Part shown: positions 34,659 through 46,600 of the stretch, piece after piece
How the letters are laid out: every line of letters begins with the position of its first letter
How positions within the stretch are numbered: position 1 is the stretch's first letter
Origin: Ostrinia nubilalis
Lineage: Eukaryota > Arthropoda > Insecta > Lepidoptera > Crambidae
NCBI RefSeq assembly: GCF_963855985.1
Contig: NC_087095.1
Span: 5,466,001-5,530,000 of the forward strand
Reading direction: 5' to 3'
Length of the DNA stretch: 64,000 bases
Translations under genes and position numbers: made by a program
Notes under the pieces: model-generated
What the model saw: the letters and a program-made list of their open reading frames with translations, nothing else
Told to the model about the DNA's origin: nothing
Databases searched by the model: none

Positions 34659-37527
34659 ATTCAACATACTGATTCAAAATGCAAGAAGTATCAAAAATAA
34701 GATCTCCACCTTTGAAAGCCTCTTAGAAGACCATCGCTATCAAGCAATATGCTTGTCAGAAACCTGGATTACCGAGGAGCAGCGTTCCTACGTGCAAGTG
34801 AACGGCTACGAGTTCGCCGCCTCTTTCTGCCGCCGCCGGCGCGCGGGCGGGGGCGCCGCCATCCTGCTGCCTGACGGGACCAGCTACACTGAAAGACAGG
34901 ACATTACAGACTTATCCATAGAATACATTGTAGAATGTTGTGCAGTTGAGTTGAAGCCTAATTTATTATTAGTTAGTTTATATCGCGGGGACCGCGAAAT
35001 ACATACTTTTTTTGAATTTCTAGACTGCCTACTCAGTAAGTTAAAATCACATCACTATAAAAAACATGTAATAATTACCGGAGATTTTAACATAGATGCC
35101 TTGAAAAACCCTAGTGAATATAAAAAACTTGTTGAAATTATGTTAGAACTTAATTTACACCAAATTATTGATAAACCTACCAGAGAAACATTAACAAGTG
35201 CAACTTGTATAGATCTCCTTTTCACAAATAATAAATTTTATTCTGTAACTGTGGAAGACTTAGGTATTTCAGATCATAATTCTATATTGTACAGCTTCGA
35301 ACTTAAAACCCAAGATAAACCAAAAGTAATTTATAAAAATATGCGCCACTTAAATAGTGCAAAGAATGTACAAGCTTTTTTATCGGACATCAGTTCAATA
35401 AACTGGAATGATATCTTGGTCTATAATACGGATATAAACACTAACTACGGGCTATTTGATGACACATTAAATCAAATTTTAAATCATAGAATACCAGTGA
35501 AGCGCGTCAAATTAAATCCTAACACACATAATAAATGGCTAACAAATGGACTAAGAGTATCTTGTAAATATAAGAGATTTCTAAGCGCACTTAAAAATCG
35601 CTCAAACGATAAATTTCTCAAAAAATATTTCATTCAATATTCTAAAACATTAAAAAAATGTATAAAGTTATCAAAAAAGATTTCCTTTGTTAATGAAATG
35701 GCTCATTCTAATAATAAAACAAAGAAAATGTGGGATATAATTAAACGCGTTACTACATCTAAACAAAATAAAAAGCCTCCCAAAAATATTAGTATTGACA
35801 TAAATAAGAATACCACTCGCTGTCCACACGATATTGTAAATAACTTCAATGAATATTTTGCATCAATAGGTAAACCTGAAACACTGGACGGTTCATCAAA
35901 CCATCATCCCGATAAGATTCATCCGGTAATCACCCCTGCAATAAACTCTATGTTTCTACAAACCGCAACAGAGCAAGAAATTTTCAAAATTATTAAAAAC
36001 CTTTCAAATAAATATAGCTCCGGTATAGATGAAATCCCTCCGACTTTGATCAAAGCATGTGCTAAAGAATTGACCCCACCACTAACAAAACTTATAAACC
36101 AATCACTTGCAGAAAAAACATTTCCAAGTAGACTAAAAAAAGTACTAATTAAACCTATTTTGAAAAAAGGTGGAAGCGGTAGAGATGTAAGCCAATATCG
36201 ACCAATAGCTATTCCTTCAACAATATCCAAAATTTTTGAAAAAGTTATGGCCAATAGAATCTGCAAGTTCATTGAAAAATTTAATATTCTCGATATAAAC
36301 CAATACGGATTTCGTCAAAATCGCTCAACCACTTTAGCTGTATATACCTATACTCAAGAAATACTCAAATACATAGATGACAAGAGCTACGCTGTAGGGT
36401 TGTTTCTTGATATGACTAAAGCCTACGATAAAGTCTCCCATGAAATACTACTTGCAAAACTCTATGGAGTAGGTATTCGTGGTGATGCACATGAGTGGCT
36501 TCGGTCATACCTTAACAATAGACAACAATGCGTACAGATACAATACTACAACGAATCTTCTAGCGAAAGACAAAACATACGATCTAGACTAATTACGACT
36601 AACTGGTCCATCCCTCAAGGAAGCGTCTTAGGGTGTATACTTTTTTTAATATATATCAACGACTTGCCTAAAATATGTGACACTCTTAGCGTACTGTATG
36701 CCGATGATGTCTCTCTGCTATTCAAAATACCAAACAACTGCTCAATAAATACTAAAAATAACATAGTCAAAACATATAATTTAATAAAACTCTGGCTTCA
36801 AAACCACAACCTAGAAATAAATAATAAAAAAACCAAACTAATTCAATTTAAACCACACCAAAAGAAAAAAGTTAATCTTAGTCCAGTTACAGAAAAAATA
36901 AATATTGAAGAAATAAGTGAATTTAACCTCCTTGGCATAACATTAGATACCCACTTAAATTGGAAAAAGCATGTTGAAACTGTTAAATTAAAAATATCTC
37001 AATTTCTTTATGCACTGGGTGTACTAAAAACTAATTCGTCGAAAGAATCGGCCCTCACGGCATACTACGCCTACGCGTACGCGTGGCTGCGTTACGGCAT
37101 TATCATGTGGGGTCATAGCTGTGATGCTAAAGACTTATTTGTAAGCCAAAAAAAGTGTTTACGAATAATCGTTAATATAAAACAGAGAGTCAGCTGTAAA
37201 CCTCATTTCATTAGAGAGAAAGTACTAACTTTACCATCCTTATACATTTTAGAAGCGGCAATGTTTGTCAGAAAACACACTTACCTATTTCAGCATGATC
37301 AAAACCCCCGACGAAAAACCAAACTTCTTCTTCCAACTCCTAATTCAGAAATGTTCAGAAATAGTCCTGCCTACCGTTGTATACAAATTTATAACAAGCT
37401 GCCTGATAATGTAAAAAATATACCTAAAGATCACTTATTCAAAGATAAATTAAAGACATTTTTAATAAGTAAAAGTTTTTATAATGTTAAAGAATTTATG
37501 GAGGAAAAACATAGTATTTCATGTTAA
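34591..37527 (+). CDS. LINE 2 ORF2: endonuclease-reverse transcriptase
   Basis: Nicks target DNA and copies the element's RNA. Endonuclease: ILIQNARSI (catalytic Asn), CLSETWI (Glu), ITGDFNID, CIDLLFTN, GISDHNSI. RT: QYGFRQNRSTTLAVY, LFLDMTKAYDKVSH, SIPQGSVLGCILFLIYINDL and LYADDVSLLF (catalytic YADD). C-terminus: ALTAYYAYAYAWLRYGIIMWG. The first AUG (34753) lies after the essential Asn, and the frame is open back to 34591 without AUG, so the true start is not a normal AUG; entry from ORF1 by +1 shift or reinitiation is possible. 34800-34870 is unusually GC-rich, within the endonuclease. Confidence 0.9.
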   Translation, partial: NPLLSQQTKLLQIIDPTIPFETKFNILIQNARSIKNKISTFESLLEDHRYQAICLSETWITEEQRSYVQVNGYEFAASFCRRRRAGGGAAILLPDGTSYTERQDITDLSIEYIVECCAVELKPNLLLVSLYRGDREIHTFFEFLDCLLSKLKSHHYKKHVIITGDFNIDALKNPSEYKKLVEIMLELNLHQIIDKPTRETLTSATCIDLLFTNNKFYSVTVEDLGISDHNSILYSFELKTQDKPKVIYKNMRHLNSAKNVQAFLSDISSINWNDILVYNTDINTNYGLFDDTLNQILNHRIPVKRVKLNPNTHNKWLTNGLRVSCKYKRFLSALKNRSNDKFLKKYFIQYSKTLKKCIKLSKKISFVNEMAHSNNKTKKMWDIIKRVTTSKQNKKPPKNISIDINKNTTRCPHDIVNNFNEYFASIGKPETLDGSSNHHPDKIHPVITPAINSMFLQTATEQEIFKIIKNLSNKYSSGIDEIPPTLIKACAKELTPPLTKLINQSLAEKTFPSRLKKVLIKPILKKGGSGRDVSQYRPIAIPSTISKIFEKVMANRICKFIEKFNILDINQYGFRQNRSTTLAVYTYTQEILKYIDDKSYAVGLFLDMTKAYDKVSHEILLAKLYGVGIRGDAHEWLRSYLNNRQQCVQIQYYNESSSERQNIRSRLITTNWSIPQGSVLGCILFLIYINDLPKICDTLSVLYADDVSLLFKIPNNCSINTKNNIVKTYNLIKLWLQNHNLEINNKKTKLIQFKPHQKKKVNLSPVTEKINIEEISEFNLLGITLDTHLNWKKHVETVKLKISQFLYALGVLKTNSSKESALTAYYAYAYAWLRYGIIMWGHSCDAKDLFVSQKKCLRIIVNIKQRVSCKPHFIREKVLTLPSLYILEAAMFVRKHTYLFQHDQNPRRKTKLLLPTPNSEMFRNSPAYRCIQIYNKLPDNVKNIPKDHLFKDKLKTFLISKSFYNVKEFMEEKHSISC

Positions 37528-38179
37528 GTTGGTAAATAAATATTGTTTTAACTGTAATGATTATACCTACATTATAATATTTTTAAGTTACTTGCAATTG
37601 TATGATATATTTATAAAATTTATAAGTAGGTAGACTTTAGATTTATAATAATTGTTAATAATATTTAATAATTGTTATTTGTATTGCTGTACCCAACCGG
37701 GTGTGCATTTGTATGTTAGTACCTAGTACCTAACAATATACAATGTATCTATTATGTGCAATAAATAAATAAATAAATAAAAATAAATAAATAAATCATC
37801 ACCGAAATAATGGATCATGATCAGTTCATACATACATTCCACAAACAAATGTCCTTGTAAATAATACAAATCTCGGAGTTATCAGAGCAAATCGATTTAT
37901 TCTGGAAGCGTTCATACAAAAATTTCTATTATTACACTGACATTTGCAAAACACATACTAATCTCGTTCACATAGGAAATAAATGTGGACCGGAAACATG
38001 CACACATGTTGCATGGTGACCTTACAACGGGCTGGTTGCTCAACCTACCTGCAGTACGGCCTTCGTCGGATCGTTTCCGAGTGGCCGTGCGGCATTATCC
38101 TGTTTTGCGACCATTCTGAGACAAAATGAAGTCCAATAAACGTCTGAAAACATTTTACACAGCGCCATTTATTCCTAAA

Positions 38180-38390
38180 CTAGCTTTCGCCCGCGGCTTC
38201 ACCCGCGTGAAATTTAGTTTGTCACAGATCGTCATAAATTATAGCCTATATGTTAATCTGGGTTATAAACAAGAATACTGTAAAGTTTCAACAAAATCCG
38301 TTCAGTAGTTTTTGCGTGAAAGAGTAACAAACATCCAGACATCCACACAAACTTTCGCATTTATAATATTAGTAGGAAGTATTAGTAGGA
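38180..38390 (-). mobile_element. Lep1-type non-autonomous Helitron
   Basis: On - it starts TCCTACTAATATTATAAATG, continues GCGAAAGTTTGTGTGGATGT, and ends in a hairpin CGCGGGTGAAGCCGCGGG followed by CTAG at 38180-38183. A 5' TC, a 3' CTAG and the hairpin are Helitron features. The 5' TATTAGTAGGA sequence is duplicated (38367-38377, 38380-38390). No target duplication, as expected. Confidence 0.75.
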
Positions 38391-41300
38391 TTAAGAGCCA
38401 GTTTTTGTATCCGTGGTTAATTATTTTTTTAGCTAATAAGTAGTTAAACATGAGCAAATTAATGCGTCTTTGAACAATGTCTAGCCTTCACTCCTCAGTG
38501 CTCCTCACTTTAACACTATTTAACCATTAGTGACAAAATAAGACTTTTCGTTGGGTTAACTACGAATTATAAAACTGGTCTGAACCAAACCTTTTACTGT
38601 CGAAAGCACATACACAGACTATTCATTTATTGCAAACTCGCATAATAATACATATGTATAGATACAAAAAATGCCTTACTGTTTAGCTTCATTTTCCTTC
38701 GTCTGTCTTAACTAACGACAAAATAACAGCAAAATACCACTGAGATAAATCTACATTGACGCCGATTTAAATATTTTTGTCATAATGATTCATTGTTCAC
38801 AAAATAACACATTAAATTATGTTATGTTTTTGTCACAAAGCAACGATTGTTGTTAGTCTCAAAAACGATGATTACAATACAATGACCCTTGTAAGACTTA
38901 TCGTTAGATATGTAGAAATGTTTTAGTCTACAGCCCACGAATCCAGTGACTGACTTCTTTACAGTCGGGGAAAAAATACAGCGTCGTTATAGTTGCTTTC
39001 GTGATATTTTTTGATAATTTCAAATACCTAATTTCACAAAGATAATAACCGAATTTAAGTACCTTAACCCATTTGTATTTCGAGATATAATATCATATAA
39101 TATACACCATCCACACAGAAAAATCTACGTCAATATTACTTTGGTGGAAAATTGGTGGTTTCTATTAGTCTATCTATTGGTTCAGAATGAAGTAATTGGT
39201 AATGGTTAAGTCTCTGACGATAATATATTAACTCTAATTGCCGGAGCGGACCCGTCAATCATTGTTATGATAATGACGAATATGACAATTACTCGTATAA
39301 TATTTGTCTTAAAATGTTTAACTTTTACGCTGATACACTATTGTTTTTGACAAAAAGCAATTGTTAATTTTTATCTTCCATAATTACAGTGTTAACTGTT
39401 GGACCATTGCAACCCGCAAATATCTTTGAAGGAATAAATATTTATTTGCGTCAAACATAACATAGCGATAACTGAAGTAATGAAAAGCGTTATCTGCCTT
39501 GGCTTGTTTGCGATTGAGATTGTTCTTATTCTTTGTAAAATTTACTCTATGTAAAATATGAAATGTAATGTGCCACCTATTTTCAGTTTTCAGCAATTAG
39601 AATTGGAAAAACGATATCAAGCTGAAGTAATTCACGATATTCTAAAACGAATCTCTAGCTAGAGTTCTGTAAAAGTTGATTATTACTTATCTCTTTATTA
39701 TAATGGTACTATTGACTTTAACTGGTCTCACAAAAGTTTACGAGGTTTAATGTTGTTTTCCTTTTCCTGTCCCGTCATTTTCCTCTTCTTCAGTTTATAT
39801 AATATCATTGGTTTACACAGAATTTGATTTATCATTTTGCTGTATATCTCACTTAAAACATTCATAATGTGCCCTATTTTCTAACTGGTATAATCTGTAG
39901 GGTTTACTTTCAATATTTGCCGACCTTATACATTGTTCTTATAAGTAAACATAGTTTGTTTATTTTGTCCTGCAAAACCAGCAGACATAAACAGTCGTCC
40001 AAGAAGGTCTTCATTGATCGCTTACATTTTTTACTGCTTAATTAGTCGACACGTGTCTCGGCTCTGATTTCGTTCTTTAATTACTTGTGTCAGACATTTA
40101 ATGCAATGAAATCGTGCCATCTGTAATTCCAATTTCTTTTTTATGACAGCCAGTTATTTATTTTTGTTTTATCTGTTTGCTTTGGTAATGCGTAAGATGT
40201 ATTTGCTGTCAGTTATTACCGGATAGAAAGTAAATATTTGACAAATTGGTGGGGTTTAAAATTGTGACGTTTTTGCAGAATATTTGACTGTTGGCTATCG
40301 CTATCATAAAGCCACTAGCTATTGCAGGACCTTACTCTACAGTGGTGCCAACTGGTGAAAGCAAATATGATAGACTTCATTCTTTCTTTATCTTATGAGA
40401 AGAATTTTCAGCTTTCTTCTAGAATGGAAATCCAATTAAAACATTCTAATATCCCAACAGCACTGTAGGGGAGCAGTAAACTATCAATAGCGTTGTTTTT
40501 GTTTATCTCCCTAACTTCCTTTGGTTTTTGCCAGAATACTTGTTTAGGAAATAGTTTGTGAGTACAATAAGCCGCTATTGTTATAGAGAAAGACCGGTTG
40601 GTTGGGGCAAAAAACTGTATCGCTGCAAAAAGCCGGCCTTGTGGTCGGCCGCGATGCGATTCCTGCTTCACTGGATGGGAACGACGATGATCACTAAGTT
40701 TTTCGACTATTCTGTAACCTTGACACGCTGGGTCGATTGTTTTCTTAATGGAGTTTGCATGGATAGCCAATTCGTCTTACTGACATGTTCTGAATGTCAA
40801 TGATAGCTTAAAGTTACAAAGTTACGTGGGGGATATTGTTCGCGCCGTTGCAAAATGCCTTCTTGTGACGTGTGGGCTGTAACAATGTGTTTTTATTGAA
40901 CAGCACGCAAACCCCGGACGTTTAATTATTCTTCTCCTTTTAAAAACTACACCTTATTATGAGCATAGGCGTTTCGTTTTTATAATATGTACATTACCGT
41001 GTAAATCTTATAATAGGCGCAATTACACAATTCATAAATAACAAACTCCTATGTAGTCGTACAAAGTAGGTATGCAAAAAAATCCAAAGTCCGCAAACCA
41101 AACTATAAGGACCCTTAGATTTTTAGAGTTTTTAGAGCTCACATCCAATGTCAGTTGAGCTTTTTCCTGGAAACTTGACTTTACTGGTCAAGTTTGGTAG
41201 TCCAGCTGTAGATCCTGCCTACACGAGTGGGAAATTGGGAAGAAGAGGTGGGATTAGGATTAGGTTCATGGGGCTCTACGTTAAAAAAATTCCATCTGTA

Positions 41301-41740
41301 AATTCGTCATCAAGATAGGTAAGTATATGTAGGTATACAAATAACTTTAAGTGAGAGCAATATTCCTCAATCTGTCTCAAATGCGCCGCACTCAAGTTTA
41401 TACAGCCGTAATTAGTCGCTACAATTCAAATAGATTACACGTAATACGTAATTTTTATGGTTTTAGTTCCACGGACGTGTGACGCGCTTGCGCATAACTT
41501 AACTCTTTTCATCGTAGCGGCTAGTTTAGTAGTTATCCAATTGTAGAACCTAAAATGCTTCCGCAATAGACAACGGCAAATGAGATGGGGGTCTTTTGTT
41601 TGGGAAAATAAATAAACGGCTGTAGTTTTAAGAATGTTTAGGTATCTCACTATACCAATTAAAATTTAAAGCAGATGCCAATTTAATGTTGGCACTTTTG
41701 ATATTGGCTTTATTTTGTAAAAACAACACTGGGTTTTTTT

Positions 41741-41930
41741 TGCAGAACAAGGCAGGTATTTGACCGCAATCGCACCTGATGTTAAGTGAGATGCAGTCTA
41801 GGATGGTACATGCCTGCCCTGTAAGTGCCTATTCACTCTCGCCTTGGAAAGGCCCGGATTATAATGTTCGAGAAAGACAGCAGCAGGCAGCGAATTCTAC
41901 GCGCAGTACCTAGCTGTTCGGACACATAAT
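41741..41930 (+). repeat. Dispersed retroposon family B, copy 1
   Basis: Contains GGCAGGTATTTGACCGCAAT, CACCTGATGTTAAGTGAGAT and CTGCCCTGTAAGTGCCTATT. Shared with 53219-53345 and, inverted, 57195-57300. Confidence 0.75.
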
Positions 41931-43632
41931 AAAATCAGAAATCTTTGGCGGGATCTGGCCCAACGTTTCAACCAAGAACATTGCCATTTGCCATTCTCAA
42001 ATTGCTCTCATATTGTTCTTGAAGACTAAAACACCATTAAATCAACAATAGTTCAATAACTTGTCAATGGCATCACGTCAACAGTAGCTTATTAGCTTAT
42101 TATGTCGATAAGTTTTGCAATGACAATCATTCTCAACCTTGCCCGTAGTTATTTGCGCTCGATAAATAAATAGCTCTGTTCCAATCAGATACGGCCCCGA
42201 GCACATATTGTTGTTATAACCGTTCATATACAATACAGTTGTCATATGATGTAACTTCTGTCCAATGTTCTTTTTATTTACTAGCTTAGCCCACGGCTTT
42301 GTCCGCGTGAATCTCAAAAGACTAGTGCGTCTCCCGATCCAAAATACCTAGGTTACTATTTCCAAAACTTTGATCCCCTAGTTTAGTTTTATTTTCCCAA
42401 TAAAAAGTAGCATATGTCCACACCCAAGGTCTAACCAATCTCTAAGTACAGCAAAATTTTTCAAAATTGGTCTTGATGTGAGAGATTAGCCAACTGACTA
42501 AAGTTACTCTAACTAAGCAAAGTTAAATTGACACAAAGTTCGTTTGTAATTTTATCGTCTTTTAATATGAGCACGTGTGTTGTTACAAAACGTAAAAACC
42601 TGTAATGACTAAAATAATTCAAGGTTCACACGCATAATTTTGTAAGAATGCTTTTGATAACAACTAATAGTTTTTATTAAAAAAAAATCAAAATCACACA
42701 CCCAAGACAGCACAAGACAGCAGACAGACCAGACAAGCTAGGATGCACGCAGTGATAAAATCATATCGTTGATTTTAGACGACATACCTATGTATAGGCT
42801 TATCGCGTAAAATCGATAAAATAGCAAAAGCTTATCCTTATTAGGCTACAGGTACTCATTTACCAAGTTGTTCAAAAATATATAAATACTTAAGTAATAA
42901 AATAATTGCGACACAGTCATTATATTAAAAAGGGTACTCGACTACCTTTATTTGCTCTTGAATGATTTATCAAGAGGTAGCTCTATGTATTTGAAAATTG
43001 TGTCAATTGCTTAGATATAGTCATGAGAAACGCGATCGGTTGACTCAATGACTGTGAAACGTCGAGGTGAAATGATAATGATGATAATGCTATAAGATGC
43101 TTACAGTTTGTAGAGAAAATCTGCGCTCAGTTATACGTTGTTTTAGTAGGAGATAATTAGCTCGTCATCAAATTCAAATAAACTTTCAAATTCAAAAGCT
43201 CCTCCTATACATCCTAAACTAAAACCCGAGTAAGAAGAATCTACGCCTCGTAAGATTGATTAATGCATAAATAAAAGCTTGTGGCTTCCTATATTTCCAG
43301 TGAATTTTGTATTGTCTATTTTCCCTGTATGGGCAATAAACAGTCTTTCTATATTTGATTTCTTACTTGATTAAATGGATTTGGTATTGAATGTTGTAGG
43401 TCTTAGGTACCTACCTATTACTCTTATTCGGTTTAGCTCACGCTGAAATTACGGCTCAAATAAACTTTTGAGGCTAAGTAAAAAATCTTCAAACCTTAAT
43501 AAATGATTACAAGTCAAGTCTGCATTTCTCTTTAGGACCTTTTACTTCATGTTCCATATTTTTGATGTGTCTACCCTTTTATTTATCTATCTATCCATTG
43601 TCAACAGAACGGGAGGGCCATAAACCAGCAGA

Positions 43633-46600
43633 ATGGGGGCGATGTTCCGCAGCGAGGAGATGGCTTTGTGCCAGCTCTTCATCCAGCCTGAGGCGGCCTA
43701 TACCTCCGTCTCGGAGCTCGGCGAAGCCGGCACAGTGCAGTTCAGAGACGTAAGTTAACAGATAATATTTTATGAATGGATCTGAAACGTGGTCGCTTAC
43801 TATGGGCCTTATAAGAAGGCTCAAGGTCACCCAAAAGGCGATGGAGCGGACTATGCTCAGAGTTTCCCTGCGTGATCGAATCAGAAATAAGAAGATCCGC
43901 AGGAGAACCAAAGGGACTGACATAGCCCGGAGAAATTACAAACCTATATGGCAGTGGCAGGGCACATAAGCTCGTAAAACTGATGGCCGTTGGGGCAGAA
44001 AAGTTCTCTAGTGGCGACCACGGGCCGGGTAACGTAGTGTAGGCAGGACTCCCACTTCTTCTAAAAGCCTTTAAGTATAGTGCGCGGTAAGCCGTTCATC
44101 CTCCTCCTCTTATGTTCTTCTGATTGATTTCGCTGTTTTCGCTGCGGATGTTTAACCTTACCCTGGAAAAAAACTTGACTTCCAAGGGTTGGGATTTTAT
44201 CGGCGGTCAATGGTATAGGAGTCACAGAGGTGGGAACCGTCCCGTAACGAATAGAATAGATATACGGGACTATTCCCACCTCTCCTTACCACCGCTGCAA
44301 TCGTCGTGCGTCTTGTGTAGCCAGGATCTAGATCTAGAATAGATATAATATAACATGAAAGGTAATATTCTTACGTCTTCTATCCCAGTATGCTAACAAA
44401 TAAAGGTAAGTTCAGTAATTAAGCTAATAATCCACCAGTCATAGTGTTTGAAAGTTCAATGGAAACTTTTAGCTTTTTGTCTGAGTCGAGTCCGAACTAT
44501 TAATTTATATTAGCTACTGCACCTACACCAATAAAACTTATCGCGATCTACTGGCAAAGGAGCCGCTTGATCAACGAGCAGTAGCATTGTCATTTATCTG
44601 CGAGCCGATCTGCCGATATGGCCGGTTAGTGTTGATTGTAATCGATCATAGTATTGTGACACGGACTTTATATCGCCTATTGTTGATTACCTCACTATGT
44701 TGATTGAATAGGTCTGTAGATGACAAATTGTGTTTGTGTTGCGTGGAAAGAAAAGGGTCTGGAAAATTAAATGAAAAGAAAATCAGACGATATTTACAGA
44801 TAAATGAAAATAAAATAAATGGTCCAGGATATTTAAACGTGGAAGTTTGTATGTTGAGTTGTAGATGTTTCACGCAAAAACTACTACAATAATTTTGATA
44901 AAATTGATACAATGATAGCTTCCAGTCATTTAGCTTATGTTATTCACATAACATAGCGAATAAAGCTAATTAAAGAAAGAAAGAAAGAAATATTTATTAC
45001 GATGAACATCACTTAGAGAACAAAGAAAGTATATGGAAAAAAGACAGAAATAGCACATAAATATTACAAGGAAATAAAAAGTGAACTGAGCTGTACCACC
45101 CTGTTACAACAGCGATGCCCATCGTAATGGGACTCCACTCAGCATATGCCGTGGCCCACAGTGGGGAAGGCCACGACGCTGGTTTTCAGTGTGCCCCATA
45201 ATGTACCTACATCAGAATAGCACACAGGCTGGTTTCATCAAGTAAGGTTCTGGAACGAACCTAACCGCGTTCCAGAATGTCTTCAGGAATTCATTCATTC
45301 ATTCAAGAATTTAGCAGACATAAGGCTGCTTTTAGTCAATCTACGTCTACACTGTCGGAGAAGTCGCGGACATGGGCAAAATCTATTCTTACATGTATGT
45401 AATTAATACATCTTGTGAATCGAAGTTACCTATATGCTTCGACTAGCGTATTAGCGTCGGTCGTTAAACGCGTTAATAGCTTAAAAACTCTTGAACTTTG
45501 GCCGTGGGTGTATAAATGCTAGCAGCTGATCGATGTAGCCGGCCAAAGGTTGCCAATTATAATTTTAAAGACTTCGCGAATACTGGATTTAATCGGTGAC
45601 ATCAATGAATTATGCCTGTTATCTTCGCATAATTCGTAAAGTTTTTTGTTTTTCGTATACAAGTAGAATCATCTCTAACGGTAACTGTGAATTCCAGAGT
45701 AACTTTGAACTTCTAAATTACTGGCATTAAACAATGATTTTCTTCTAAATTCGCACAGTTTTGTAAGTTTATCTCTCTCTTTTTTATGTATTTATTTAAT
45801 TAATTAATAACAATCATATCTCTAACATCACCGGTTACCCCAATGCGATAGAGTAGATTAATTAGTACATAAAATTGCGTACGTACGTTAAAATTGCCGC
45901 TATCTCTGTAACAAAATATAATAATGTAACCTTGGTGAATTCAGTCAAAAACCAGCTGAATATGTCAACGGTTCTAGCTACTAAATTAAGTGTACGCAAC
46001 GTTCTGGTAATTGGCGCCTCTTTTAGCATATTGGTTCTTGCGAACAGTGTAGGCTGCCGGCGTATCTTAGTCGATCATATTCTGAATTCACGTTCAAAAT
46101 TCAACCACAACCCTTTGTTTCACATTTCATAGGCTTGAGTCTATTCTTGATTTTAGATTCATGTTTGAGGGTTATTTAGGGCCTCACCTGTAAGAAATAA
46201 TTGTCACACACCCAGCGCTACATAAGAGATGGCGGCACAAATGGCGAATTAAGGTGATCGAGTTGAGTTCGGCAGCCAAGGTCGGAAGGCAAGGCCAGGC
46301 TCTCCTCGCCCGCGGCACAGATTAAATATATCTACAGACGACAACATGTCAAGCTAAAGTGCGCTCACATTAGGGCGACAGAAGCGCGACAGCAGCGCGG
46401 CAGCGGGCGTTTTTTAAATTTGAAGGCAGGCATCAGCAGGCATCTTCTGTCATAATATGGTAGCGCGGCTGTCGCGCGTTTGTCGCGCTGCTAAATCACC
46501 TTGATGTGAAAGCGCTCTAAATGTCAATGCGCTCAAATACTGCAGCATCTAATGTACTCATAATAAAGGCTATTTTGCTACAGTTTAATGTGATGTCGAC

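Larger units (their letters stand above)
33094..37795 (+). mobile_element. Non-LTR retrotransposon 2, both ORFs open (candidate full length)
   Basis: Order: short 5' region with a duplicated 20-bp GATGACGCC unit, ORF1 (33405-34658), overlapping ORF2 (34591-37527), 3' UTR, and an AAATA-repeat tail (about 37760-37795). Both ORFs are uninterrupted, so the copy is young and may be active. The 5' boundary is not certain because it lies against a poly-A tract, and I found no target duplication. Confidence 0.88.
37796..43607. other. Gene-poor region before the first V-ATPase coding exon
   Basis: No coding exon recognised. Contains a Lep1-like Helitron (38180-38390), a Helitron-end scrap near 42282-42310, a dispersed repeat (41741-41930), and CAGGACCTTACTCTACAGTG near 40325, which matches the MITE at 49222. 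40590-40660 is locally GC-rich without a recognised gene. Confidence 0.5.
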
